Assembly (NCBI RefSeq): GCF_042853465.1
Contig: NZ_AP031497.1
Span: 1,364,001 to 1,428,000 of the forward strand
Reading direction: 5' to 3'
DNA from: Simiduia litorea
GTDB lineage: Bacteria; Pseudomonadota; Gammaproteobacteria; Pseudomonadales; Cellvibrionaceae
DNA: 64,000 nt
A program made the position numbers and the translations under genes. The notes below the pieces were generated by a model that did no database searches, was not told where the DNA came from, and saw only the letters and a list, made by a program, of their open reading frames with translations. Positions 31,288-40,382 of this stretch are shown in pieces (positions within the stretch are counted from its first letter, which is position 1; the number at the start of each line of letters is the position of its first letter).

Positions 31288-33090
31288 ATGGGCAGTCTGC
31301 TCGATTATTCAGAATCACTTTCTCTACTGCTGGTGGCCGGCCTATTGGCGTGGATGTTATACGCCTTTATCAAAGAAAAATTCAGCCCCGATGTGGTGGT
31401 GGGTATCGCTGTTGCCATCTTGCTGGTATCGGGGATTTTAAGCAGCAAGGAAGTGTTGGGCGTACTCAGTAATAACGCGCCTGCCACCATCGCCTGTATG
31501 TTTATCCTGTCGGCAGCGCTTGAGCGCACCGGTTGTGTGGAGTGGTTGGCCTCGCGTATCAAGGCCTATTCCGGCCAGAGCCCGCGTCAGGCCCTGATTG
31601 TGATGATGCTGTCGGCCATGGTCATGTCGGCCTTTATCAATAACACGCCGGTGGTGGCCATCTTCACCCCCGTGGCCATCGCTTTGGCCTGTAGCCGCAA
31701 TATCAAACCGTCAAAATTGCTGATCCCCTTGTCTTATGCCTCTATTTTGGGCGGCACCATGACCATGATCGGCACCTCGACCAATATTTTGGCCGACGGT
31801 GTGGCGCGCGATTTCGGTATGCAACCCTTCTCTATGTTTGAAATCACTCTGCTGGGCGTGGTGATGGCAAGTGTGGGCATGACCTTTATCGTGTTGTTTT
31901 CTCACCGTCTTCTGCCCGATCGCGAAACCATTTCTAATCAGTTGCAGGTGAGTGGCGACCGGACCTTTATGACCGATCTGATGGTGCCGCACAATTCGCC
32001 CATGATTGGCAGAACCATTGCAGAGGCCGATCTAAACGGTAACTCTGGCAATCAGGTGTTGCGTATTTTTCGCGGCGATGAAGAGCTCACCGAGCCGTCG
32101 CGGGAGACGCAGTTGCAGTCGGGCGATCGTTTGATTTTGCACACCAATATGCAAGATGTGGTGGAACTGCGCGAAAATGGCCTGCTGGAATTTACCAGCA
32201 ATGGCGATGAAAAATTCGAAACCATTGCCACCCGCGACGTGATTTTGGTGGAGGCCATTGTCGGTCGTAACTCGCGCTACTGTGATAGACCGATGCGCGA
32301 TTTGAACGTCACCGCACGTTACGGTATTCATGTGCTTGCAGTGCATCGCCAAGATGAAAATATTCAAACCAACTTGGATGATCTGCAATTGCAGTTCGGC
32401 GACGTGATGTTGGTCGAGGGCAGCGCCGGTCAAATCAAGAAGTTTTCCGACAACGGCGACATGATTTCCTTGAATGCCGTACAAGAGCGGGCCTATCGTC
32501 GCGACAAGGCACCTTTGGCGGTGTTGTCGGTACTCTTAGTGATGGTGTTGGCGGCACTTAATGTGATGCCGATTGAAGGCTTGGCCATCATTGCCGCAGC
32601 ACTGGTGATTACCACCGGTTGTTTGGATGTGGACGACGCCTACAAATCCGTGGAGTGGCGCATTCTGATGATCATTCTCGGTATGTTGGCGTTTAGTATC
32701 GCCATGAGCAAGGTCGGTTTGGTGCAGTTGATTGTCGACCAGTTTTTGGTGTGGTCGCCGTACCTTGGCCCCTGGTTAATGTTGAGTTTGATGTACCTAC
32801 TCACCTCCATCTTGACCGAAATTCTCAGTAACAACGCCGTGGCGGTATTGGTTGTGCCGGTCGCCATTGGTGTTGCTCAGCAGATGGGGGTGGACCCAAG
32901 ACCGTTCGTGGTGGCGGTGATGTTTGGTGCCAGTGCCAGTTTTGCCACGCCCATTGGCTACCAAACCAATACCTTTGTTTACTCTGCCGGTGGCTACCGA
33001 TTTAGTGACTTCCTGCGTTTGGGAGTGCCATTGAATATCATCATGTGGTTAGTGGGTACGGCCATTATCCCGCTTATTTGGGCTTTTTAG
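31288..33090 (+). CDS. SLC13/DASS-family permease with TrkA-C domains
   Basis: A 600-residue inner-membrane protein. The N-terminal half has the permease block with SAFINNTPVVAIFTPVAIAL and GGTMTMIGTSTNIL, the duplicated NTP/TSTN substrate motif of divalent anion/sodium symporters. Two TrkA-C (RCK-C) domains are inserted at about 215-385, and the second permease half carries the mirrored LTEILSNNAVAVLVVP motif. Members move sulfate, dicarboxylates or related anions, and the RCK-C pair probably senses a ligand. Substrate cannot be decided here. Confidence 0.9.
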   Translation: MGSLLDYSESLSLLLVAGLLAWMLYAFIKEKFSPDVVVGIAVAILLVSGILSSKEVLGVLSNNAPATIACMFILSAALERTGCVEWLASRIKAYSGQSPRQALIVMMLSAMVMSAFINNTPVVAIFTPVAIALACSRNIKPSKLLIPLSYASILGGTMTMIGTSTNILADGVARDFGMQPFSMFEITLLGVVMASVGMTFIVLFSHRLLPDRETISNQLQVSGDRTFMTDLMVPHNSPMIGRTIAEADLNGNSGNQVLRIFRGDEELTEPSRETQLQSGDRLILHTNMQDVVELRENGLLEFTSNGDEKFETIATRDVILVEAIVGRNSRYCDRPMRDLNVTARYGIHVLAVHRQDENIQTNLDDLQLQFGDVMLVEGSAGQIKKFSDNGDMISLNAVQERAYRRDKAPLAVLSVLLVMVLAALNVMPIEGLAIIAAALVITTGCLDVDDAYKSVEWRILMIILGMLAFSIAMSKVGLVQLIVDQFLVWSPYLGPWLMLSLMYLLTSILTEILSNNAVAVLVVPVAIGVAQQMGVDPRPFVVAVMFGASASFATPIGYQTNTFVYSAGGYRFSDFLRLGVPLNIIMWLVGTAIIPLIWAF

Positions 33091-33217
33091 GCCATCTCTT
33101 TCCCTCGTTATTTTCCTATCGACTTTATCTGCGCTTAATCGCGCATCCTAACGACGTGCTTTTTGAGAAGTGAACTTGCGATAGATCAATTAAACGAAAC
33201 CTTGTTGTGAATGCAGT

Positions 33218-33240
33218 TGATAGTGTTTCTCAAACGCATT
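33218..33240. promoter_or_regulatory. Candidate Fur box before the porin operon
   Basis: TGATAGTGTTTCTCAAACGC followed by ATT resembles gammaproteobacterial Fur sites of the form TGATAATGATTCTCATTTGC, about 18 of 23 positions. It lies 60 bases before the porin start. Match to the 19-base palindromic core is weaker. Confidence 0.38.
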
Positions 33241-33299
33241 AGAATTCGCGCCCATAAGATCTACGCGCTACATCACTTAAGCACCTCAAGGGACAAACC

Positions 33300-34529
33300 A
33301 TGTTGAAGAAATCATTACTCGCGCTAGCCGTCAGCGGCTTAACGTTATCTGCTCAAGCGGCCACGCCAAGTACTGAGGAGCTCTTTGAGCTCGTTAAACA
33401 GCAGCAAGCGCAAATTGAAGCGCTGCAAAAGAAGCTGGAAGCCACCGATAAAAAAGTCGTGGTTACTGAGCAAGACTTGAACGTAAAAATTGAAGCCACG
33501 GCCGCCGCCGTCGAACAATCTGTTGCCAGCACCGGCGCGTCGAAAACCAGTATTGGTGGCTACGGTGAATTGCACCTCAATCGCTTGAACGGTGTCGATG
33601 GTACCGCCGATAAAAACGAGATTGATTTCCATCGCTTTGTATTGTTTTTCGGTCATCAGTTTAATAACAAAGTGCGCTTTTACTCTGAGTTTGAACTCGA
33701 GCACTCCTTAGCGGGTGATGGCAAGCCAGGGGAAGTTGAGCTGGAGCAGGCCTATGTCGAGTGGGATTACGCCAACAACCACAGCTTGCAGTCAGGTATT
33801 TTCTTAATGCCGGTGGGTATTCTGAATGAAACCCACGAGCCAGATACCTTTTACGGTGTTGAGCGCAACAACGTAGAAAAGAACATCATTCCAGCCACTT
33901 GGTGGGAAGGTGGTTTGAACTTTAAAGGTGAATTGGCCGAGGGTTGGAGCTATAACGCCGCCGCTCACTCGGGTCTGTATTTAGCCGATGGCAAATACAA
34001 AATTCGCGACGGTCGTCAGAAGGTTGCCGAAGCACCTGCCGACACCTTTGCTTATACCGGTCGTGTTAAGTACACAGCTGTGCCAGGTTTAGAGTTGGCT
34101 GCCACCTTACAGTTCCAAGACGATATGCTGCAGGGTGAAGATTACCTTGGCCAAGGTAAACTCGATGCCACCTTGCTAGAAGCTCATGCGGTTTATCAAA
34201 CGGGCGGTTTTGCCCTGCGTGCCTTATATGCGCAGTGGGATTTGAACGATATGATCGAAGATACCAAGGCGGGTGCGAGCGAGCAAAATGGTTGGTACAT
34301 CGAGCCCGCTTATCGCATTAATGAAAACTGGGGCACGTTCATTCGCTATAGCGTGTGGGATAACGAAGCTGCTGATAGTGTCGATTCTGAATACGGCGAG
34401 TGGTCGGTGGGTGTGAACTACTGGTTAGCACCAAACGCCGTGTTTAAGTTTGACCTGTTGAGCCAAGAAGTGCCTGACGGTAAAAGCAAGTACGAAGGCT
34501 TTAACCTAGGTGTTGGTTATTCTTTCTAA
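33300..34529 (+). CDS. Outer-membrane porin with N-terminal coiled coil
   Basis: A 409-residue protein with a signal peptide cut after SAQA (residue 20). A short coiled coil (about 24-70, VKQQQAQIEALQKKLE) is followed by a beta-barrel with alternating aromatic strands, beginning SIGGYGELHLNRL. It ends in ...GVGYSF, with the terminal Phe recognised by the BAM machinery. This layout is that of OprO/OprP-like and related porins whose N-terminal coiled coil reaches the periplasm. Transported solute unknown. It leads an operon with the FMN-binding and PepSY genes. Confidence 0.85.
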   Translation: MLKKSLLALAVSGLTLSAQAATPSTEELFELVKQQQAQIEALQKKLEATDKKVVVTEQDLNVKIEATAAAVEQSVASTGASKTSIGGYGELHLNRLNGVDGTADKNEIDFHRFVLFFGHQFNNKVRFYSEFELEHSLAGDGKPGEVELEQAYVEWDYANNHSLQSGIFLMPVGILNETHEPDTFYGVERNNVEKNIIPATWWEGGLNFKGELAEGWSYNAAAHSGLYLADGKYKIRDGRQKVAEAPADTFAYTGRVKYTAVPGLELAATLQFQDDMLQGEDYLGQGKLDATLLEAHAVYQTGGFALRALYAQWDLNDMIEDTKAGASEQNGWYIEPAYRINENWGTFIRYSVWDNEAADSVDSEYGEWSVGVNYWLAPNAVFKFDLLSQEVPDGKSKYEGFNLGVGYSF

Positions 34530-34536
34530 TTTCCTC

Positions 34537-35178
34537 ATGAAAACCGTCGGCGCTAAGGCGTCGACGGTTGCCTTCTTTAAGCCGATGACGCTGGTGTTTG
34601 TAGCGTTCATCGGCTTGCATTCTGCGCAGGCAATTGCCCAGCGCGGTGTATTTTTGAGCGTCGATGCATTCGTCGCGCAAAGTTTTATTGCACAACCCAG
34701 CGCGAAAACCTTGTGGTTAAACCCCGCACAAAAAGCAGCCGCTACTGATATTCTCAGTCGCAACCCTGGACTGCGCAGTCGTTATTACCGTTTAGGCGAT
34801 AAAACTGCTTGGGTACTGGAAGAAATTGGCAAAGAACTACCCATTACGGTAGGCGTTGTTGTCGATCAGGGTCGAGTGCTAGACCTGCAGGTGTTGGAAT
34901 ACCGAGAGGTGCGCGGTGGCGAGGTACGCTACGAGAGTTTTACCCAGCAGTTTGTCGGTATTGGATTTGCGCCAGATTCGCGGAAGCTGGATAAACGCAT
35001 CGATGGTATTAGCGGTGCGACATTATCCGTGCGTGCACTGAAAAAAATCGCTAGACTTGCGCTTTATTTTCACCAACAGGTGGTTGTGCCTCCGAACGAG
35101 GCAGCGCGCGCATTATGCTCAGAAAATATTGGCGACCCATCCTGTGGCGCTGGCACAAGCGGCTTGGCCTCACGTTAA
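34537..35178 (+). CDS. Exported FMN-binding (flavinylated) protein
   Basis: The ATG at 34537 lies 7 bases after the porin stop and gives a 213-residue product with a signal peptide (about 1-34). DGISGAT at residues 156-162 is the flavin-transferase (ApbE) target: FMN would be attached to Thr162. The domain is the NosR/RnfG-type FMN-binding fold (LQVLEYREVRGGE ... FVGIGF). It should carry electrons outside the cytoplasmic membrane. It overlaps the PepSY gene by 64 bases. No ribosome site is seen, so coupling to the porin gene is likely. Confidence 0.85.
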   Translation: MKTVGAKASTVAFFKPMTLVFVAFIGLHSAQAIAQRGVFLSVDAFVAQSFIAQPSAKTLWLNPAQKAAATDILSRNPGLRSRYYRLGDKTAWVLEEIGKELPITVGVVVDQGRVLDLQVLEYREVRGGEVRYESFTQQFVGIGFAPDSRKLDKRIDGISGATLSVRALKKIARLALYFHQQVVVPPNEAARALCSENIGDPSCGAGTSGLASR

Positions 35179-35858
35179 TTCTTTTGTTGCTCTGGTTGTC
35201 TGTAACCGGACTAATGCTTAACCACACCGATGATTTGGCACTGGCCGAGCGGCCCTTGGCCTATGGTGTGCTGTTACAGCTATACGGTATCTCCGAAACA
35301 CCGGTTACTAGCTATCAGCTTCCCAATCAAGCCTTTCTATCCCAGGCCGGCGATCATCTCTATTTTCAAGGCCAGCGAGTCAGCCATTGCGGCACCGATC
35401 AATTTTCCATGGTTGCGGTTGACGAGGCTTTGTTTTTGGCGGCCTGCGGGCGTGAATTGTTGATGATCACCGACGCTGGCGAGTTAGTGGAGCGTATCGG
35501 TGCGAGTTATGACTTGCCGCAGCCGATTACCGCCTTAGGTTTGTGTGATGCCAAGCCGTGTTTGCAAAATGGCACAGCGGCTTTTTATATTGATGTCGAT
35601 GGTTTGACGTGGCAGCCGGCGGCGAGTGATTTTACCGCCTCAGTGGCAGCGCCACTGCCAGAAAATATTCTGTCTGCGATTGAAGCGCAGTGGGTAAGCG
35701 CGGAGGTTAATTGGGAGCGCTTGATGTTGGATTTGCACGCCGGGCGCACCTTTGGTCTCGGGCCTTGGTTGATGGATGCTGTGGCGCTGTTAATTATTGT
35801 GCTCTCAATGACCGGCTTTGGCATCTGGTTAGCGGGCCGTAAACGTCGAAAGGATTAG
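35115..35858 (+). CDS. PepSY-associated transmembrane protein
   Basis: A 247-residue protein with an N-terminal helix (RLGLTLILLLLWLSVTGLML) preceded by WRWHKR, a periplasmic domain of about 170 residues with four cysteines, and a C-terminal helix preceded by LDLHAGRTFG. The histidines at the membrane edges (RWHKR, LNHTDD, LHAG) are placed as in PepSY_TM proteins that carry electrons to external flavoproteins or reduce metals. It overlaps the FMN-binding gene, a pairing known from flavin-based extracytosolic electron transfer. Iron reduction is a possible role, not shown. Confidence 0.82.
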   Translation: MLRKYWRPILWRWHKRLGLTLILLLLWLSVTGLMLNHTDDLALAERPLAYGVLLQLYGISETPVTSYQLPNQAFLSQAGDHLYFQGQRVSHCGTDQFSMVAVDEALFLAACGRELLMITDAGELVERIGASYDLPQPITALGLCDAKPCLQNGTAAFYIDVDGLTWQPAASDFTASVAAPLPENILSAIEAQWVSAEVNWERLMLDLHAGRTFGLGPWLMDAVALLIIVLSMTGFGIWLAGRKRRKD

Positions 35859-37053
35859 TCGCGTTTGGCCAGTAGTTTTTCCACTCGCACGCCCAAGGTG
35901 ATGCTGCCGTGCTTTAGCCCCTGGATATAGATCGGCCAAGACACGTGGACCACAAAGGCTTGGCTGGATGCATCGTAGGCAATCGTTTCAATAAAAAATT
36001 CACCTTCGGCTAAGCTTTGCGATTTTAGAAATTTATCTTCATCGCCCTGCCAATAGTCGGTTAACTTTTGGTTGCAGGCGAGGGTTTCCCCTTGGTCGCC
36101 CATGACAAAGACTTCGCTGATCACGTCTTGGTTAGCAGCGACAAAACTCTGAAGTTTTCTAGATAATGCCTGATCAATAAAGTCGATATTTGCTAAGGCT
36201 TCCCGCTGCCAAATCGCTTCTCGCTGGCTCAGTTGTTGTGCGTTTAATTGCGGTTGTTTTTGTGCTAACAGCGCATGAATATCGGGCAGCGGTAGGTGCT
36301 GGATATGGTCTCGGAGTTTGTGGGCTAGGGTGGTTTTTTCAGTCTCAGTTAATAGCGTGGTGCCGAGTGAGCACTGGCTGGCCCAAAAGTTGACCTCGTC
36401 GACCCAGCGCTGCTCTGGCGCCGGTGTTTCGGCCAGCGCTAAGTAAAGTGGGGTAAAGCGCACGAAGCGCTGTTGCCAATGGCTGCTGTCGACCTTTTCT
36501 GAGTTCATCCAATAGGCAGCGGACAGTTCATTAGAGACGAATCCACCGATTCGCCCCTGTTGTAATAGGCGAATTAATTGCGCCTCCTCTGTCACCAGTA
36601 TCCGCGGTTTAATCCCTTGGCTGTTTAACCAGTGATGCTCGTTGCTATCGCGCACGGCGCCAATGTTGATCGATTTTTCGTAGTAGTTTTGCTGGTGGGT
36701 GTAATACCAAAACCAGCGTTCTACCATGAGCGGCACCGAAAGCCGGCCCGCGTCGGGGGCTTCGTAAACGGGGAATACACCGGTAATTGTCCCGGCCTTC
36801 AAGTTGTGTAAGCCGCGCGCCCAAGGCGTGATATTAAGCTGCCAATCTTGTTTCATGTGTTGGCTAATACAGCGCATGGCCTGAACGGTATGGCCGGCTA
36901 ATTGCCCGTTGGTATCGAGAACTTGGTAGGGGGGCGTAAGTTAGTGTTGAAAATTAACGGCGACTGGCTGGTGCCGGCCGCCGATGAAGGAGAGATATTA
37001 AGCGCCAAAAACATGGAAAAAACGAAAAGAAAATAAGCGTTACGATTATCCAT
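35855..37053 (-). pseudogene. Frameshifted solute-binding (PBPb) plus Cache-domain protein
   Basis: The minus-strand ATG at 37053 starts a signal peptide (FLFVFSMFLALN...SSAAG) and SPLIFNTNLRPP, then reads into a stop. The other frame continues at once with PPYQVLDTNGQLAGHTVQAM and 340 more residues. The switch is at six C (plus strand G6, 36929-36934). One more C would restore a 399-residue protein: signal peptide, PBPb domain (about 30-240), helical linker, and a Cache-like sensor domain (EVFVMGDQGETLACNQKLTD). No cytoplasmic output domain is present. Phase variation, decay or a sequencing error are all possible. Ends four bases inside the PepSY gene's 3' end. Confidence 0.8.
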
Positions 37054-37074
37054 TTTGGCACTCGGTGGACTGGG

Positions 37075-38199
37075 CTATTTACGTTGTAAATAGCCTAGCA
37101 TAACGGCGAGATTGGACGCACCTAAATGCTTGCTGCGCGCCGGCGACCAGCCTTCGAGTTCGTTGGGAGAATCGATGGTGTCTTTAAAAGGCATTTCCAA
37201 GGTCATGGCCAAACAGTTAAATGTGTGGGCAATAAAATTCGTGCAAATGGTGAGATTTGCCGTGCCTTTTGCGTCTACTTCATAGCCATTGGTAATTTGA
37301 AAGTCTGGGTTTGTTGCCATTAACTGGCGCTTGTAAAAATCTAAGTCAGCTTGCTTTTTGTCGTCCCACGCCGCTATGCCTTCGGCACCGGCAATGAAGT
37401 TGTAGGGCAGGGCTTCGTCGCCGTGCACGTCGAGGCAGAGGTCTACGCCTGTGCTGTGCATTTTGTTTAGCACACACAGCACTTCTGGACTTTTTTCTGC
37501 GCTGGGGTTTTGCCACTCGCGGTTTAAGTTGCTGCCCACGGCATTGGTGCGAAGATGGCCGCGACGGCTGCCATCTGGGTTCATATTCGGCACCACGAAA
37601 ACGTTGGCGCGGTTGAGAAACTCGCGCGCCACTGGGTCGTTGTCATCTAATAGGCGCTCGAGAAAACCTTCAATGCACCACTCGGCCATGCTCTCGCCTG
37701 GATGCTGGCGGCCGATTACCCAAACGTTTTTCTTATGCGCCGCTTGATCGCCCACAATAAGCAAGTCCATATCCTGACCGTCGAGGGTTGAACCTAAACG
37801 CTCGTAGGTCACTCGCGTATCGGTACTGGCCCAGCCAATTAAATCGGCGTGCCGCTCCATGGAATAAGGTGCGAAATAGGCAAAGTAGATGCTGTTGGTG
37901 ACTGGGGTGTGTTCGATGCACAGGGTTTTGCCGTCGAAGGAGGTGTCGACGCGAAACCAGTTGTCGCGATCGTAAGAGGCCACCGCTTGGTAGTCTTTAA
38001 AACCGCCAACGTAGGCGGCCGTGCCGGCATTGGTAATGTTGAGCTTACACGCCTGACCTTCGGCACCGGTGAGGCGAAAATAAAACCATTGATAAAAATC
38101 TGACTGGTTATCTTTGCGAATAGCCAATTGAATGTTATTGGCCTCGGCGCATTGAATCACTTCAATGTTGCCGGCGTCGAAATTACTGCTAATGTGCAT
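37075..38199 (-). CDS. M14-family zinc carboxypeptidase, cytosolic carboxypeptidase (CCP)-like
   Basis: The ATG at 38199 has AGGAAA upstream and gives 374 residues; an earlier start would overlap the next gene. The N-terminal beta domain with FYQWFYFRLTG is the CCP/AGBL N-domain. The catalytic domain has the zinc ligands in RQHPGES (His166, Glu169) and LDVHGDE (His259), the substrate arginine region NMNPDG...NLNREW, and a late glutamate (LEMPFKD). Such enzymes trim C-terminal residues from proteins or peptides. No signal peptide, so cytosolic. Bacterial substrates are largely unknown. Confidence 0.92.
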   Translation of the reverse strand: MHISSNFDAGNIEVIQCAEANNIQLAIRKDNQSDFYQWFYFRLTGAEGQACKLNITNAGTAAYVGGFKDYQAVASYDRDNWFRVDTSFDGKTLCIEHTPVTNSIYFAYFAPYSMERHADLIGWASTDTRVTYERLGSTLDGQDMDLLIVGDQAAHKKNVWVIGRQHPGESMAEWCIEGFLERLLDDNDPVAREFLNRANVFVVPNMNPDGSRRGHLRTNAVGSNLNREWQNPSAEKSPEVLCVLNKMHSTGVDLCLDVHGDEALPYNFIAGAEGIAAWDDKKQADLDFYKRQLMATNPDFQITNGYEVDAKGTANLTICTNFIAHTFNCLAMTLEMPFKDTIDSPNELEGWSPARSKHLGASNLAVMLGYLQRK

Positions 38200-38228
38200 A
38201 AACTTTCCTGCTATTAAGTCTGAATGTA

Positions 38229-38582
38229 TTAATTTAAAACGCGGTAACCGCGCCCGCGTAAACAATTTTTGACCACTTGCGCCTGCTCGCGCTCGCCACT
38301 GGCAGCGCCTTTAGCAGCGCCACCAACGGCTCCGGCACCGGCGCCACGGCTAGCGCCGCGACTGCCATTAAACACGGCGCCGATGGCGCCACCCACGACA
38401 GCACCGGCGGCTGCGCCACCGGCAACTTTTCCAGCTTTATCAACCTCGGCGGCGTAGGTTTGGCATTCTTGTAAATCCTGTTGGTAGACGGCTAGATCCA
38501 CGCCCTTTTTATCAATAATGGGTTTTTTACTGGCGCAACCGGCTAGGCAGAGCAGCGTGATTAAGGCCGTAAGTAGTTTCAT
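38229..38582 (-). CDS. Glycine-zipper lipoprotein
   Basis: A 117-residue lipoprotein (LCLAGC, Cys16) with a central glycine zipper, GGAAAGAVVGGAIGAVFNG and a second Gly/Ala block, which can insert in membranes. Two cysteines remain in the mature part (LQECQTY and KNCLRGRGY), a layout seen in small outer-membrane envelope proteins. It lies 29 bases upstream of the M14 peptidase start on the same strand. Function unknown. Confidence 0.85.
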   Translation of the reverse strand: MKLLTALITLLCLAGCASKKPIIDKKGVDLAVYQQDLQECQTYAAEVDKAGKVAGGAAAGAVVGGAIGAVFNGSRGASRGAGAGAVGGAAKGAASGEREQAQVVKNCLRGRGYRVLN

Positions 38583-38612
38583 GGTTTGATCCTTTCTGCA
38601 GCGTCGGTCTCG

Positions 38613-40100
38613 CTATTTTTCGGCGCTGCTGTTTGCACTAAGCGGCACCGCGGCAAGGCCGGCAATTAGACAATCCCAAAACCCGGCAACCGAGGCGATA
38701 TGCACCTTTTCATCCGGTGAATGGGCGCCATCTATGGTTGGGCCAAAGGAAATCATGTCCCATTCTGGGTAAATTGCGCCTAACAGTCCACACTCGAGGC
38801 CTGCATGAATCACCTTTATTGCTGGGTCTTTGTGGTATTTATTGCGGTACACATCGCGCATAACGGCCAATAAAGGCGATGCCATATTGGGTGTCCAGCC
38901 TGGATAGGCGCCTTTGGTCATACTATCGGCGCCAATCATTTGAAAGTGGCGACAGAGGTTGGCAGCTAAGTCATCGCGTGCCGTGTCTAACAGGCTGCGC
39001 ACGAGGCAGCAAATGTCTACGCGATCGCCCTCGAAGCTGACCCGCGCTAGGTTATTCGATGTTTCCACGACGCCTGGCAAGGAATCGCTCATGCGCAAGG
39101 GATAGCTTGGGCAGGTTAATAGGGCTGAGCAGAGTAAGCGGGACTGGACGCTGGTCATCGCTCGCTCAGGTTGAGAGGTTTCCGACAAGCTTAACGCGAG
39201 GCGTGGTTCTACGTGTTGGTAGCGTTGCTGCATGTCGGCGCTGAATTTGCGAAAGGCCGCTTTAACGGCATCGAGTAAATGCTTGGGCACCAAGAAGCAG
39301 AGCGCCGCTTCGCGCGGTATGGCATTGCGTAGGCTGCCGCCATTGAAGCTGGCTATTTGTACCGGTAGTGCATCGGACAGTCGAGCGATAAACAAGGCTG
39401 CCAGTTGGTTGGCATTGCCTCGCCCAAGATGGATGTCCAGCCCAGAATGGCCGCCCGCTAGGCCTCGAACGTCTAGCGTTAATGCGGCTTGAGAGGCCTC
39501 TGTTGCCTGCCATTCAATGGTTAGACTGGCGTTGACATCGATACCACCGGCGCAGCCCACATACAGCTCGCCCTCCGCTTCGGTATCTAAGTTAAACAGC
39601 AGTGAGCCTTGTAGGAGATTTGGGCTCAAACCTTTGGCGCCGGTCATACCGGCTTCCTCATCGATAGTGAACAGTGCTTCCAGTGGGCCATGGGCTATGT
39701 CTTGGCTTTCCAGCACCGCCAAAATTGCCGCCACACCGATGCCGTTATCGGCGCCCAAGGTGGTGCCGTTTGCGCTTATCCACTCGCCAGTAGCGACCGG
39801 TGTAATGGGGTCGCGGGTGAAATCGTGGCGTGTGTCGTTATTCTTTTGTGCCACCATATCTAAATGGCTTTGCAGCACTACCCCTTGGCGATTTTCCATG
39901 CCTGGGCTTGCCGCTTTGCGAATGATGACATTGCCCACCTGATCAAGCTGCGCCGATAGCTGGTGGATTTTGGCAAAGTGCAGAATCTTGTCGACCACGG
40001 CTTGCTCTTGTTTTGAAGGCCTAGGCGTGTCGCACAGCATCTGAAAGTGACGCCAGAGCGTGGCCGGCTGTAATTGGGCGAGCGGCGAGGCGGTGGACAT
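38613..40100 (-). CDS. pepD: Aminoacyl-histidine dipeptidase (M20, cytosol non-specific dipeptidase)
   Basis: A 495-residue protein of the PepD subgroup of M20 zinc peptidases. Metal site motifs are VVLQSHLDMVAQKN (His, Asp), GADNGIGVA (Asp), TIDEEAGMTGA (catalytic Glu-Glu) and the late IHAGLECG and GPTIDGAHSPDE (His). It cleaves Xaa-His and other dipeptides in the cytosol. The length fits E. coli PepD (485). It may share a promoter with the glycine-zipper gene 30 bases downstream. Confidence 0.95.
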   Translation of the reverse strand: MSTASPLAQLQPATLWRHFQMLCDTPRPSKQEQAVVDKILHFAKIHQLSAQLDQVGNVIIRKAASPGMENRQGVVLQSHLDMVAQKNNDTRHDFTRDPITPVATGEWISANGTTLGADNGIGVAAILAVLESQDIAHGPLEALFTIDEEAGMTGAKGLSPNLLQGSLLFNLDTEAEGELYVGCAGGIDVNASLTIEWQATEASQAALTLDVRGLAGGHSGLDIHLGRGNANQLAALFIARLSDALPVQIASFNGGSLRNAIPREAALCFLVPKHLLDAVKAAFRKFSADMQQRYQHVEPRLALSLSETSQPERAMTSVQSRLLCSALLTCPSYPLRMSDSLPGVVETSNNLARVSFEGDRVDICCLVRSLLDTARDDLAANLCRHFQMIGADSMTKGAYPGWTPNMASPLLAVMRDVYRNKYHKDPAIKVIHAGLECGLLGAIYPEWDMISFGPTIDGAHSPDEKVHIASVAGFWDCLIAGLAAVPLSANSSAEK

Positions 40101-40382
40101 AGCGTATATTCCCTAGTGAACTGGCTACAAATTGGCCAGCGTTAAAAAGCTGGGCAAAGTGACCAGACGAATAGCAGAATAAAGTCCCCACATGAGCGGC
40201 TGTCAGTCTAGCGCTGGCCAAAAATTGAGCAAACTTACCCTAATGATATTGGCTTATTTACCGAAGAGCAGGAAATAGATTCAGGGTACAATGAGATTTG
40301 ACTAAACTGAGCCAACACGGCATAAATATCCCTCGGCACCTCTCGATGGTGCGAGTGCTCATAATCAGAACTATAAGGCCTC
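40101..40382. other. Divergent intergenic region between pepD and the kinase gene
   Basis: Contains no supported gene; a 66-codon minus-strand frame extends from pepD's leader. Both promoters should be here, but no convincing element was picked out. Confidence 0.4.
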
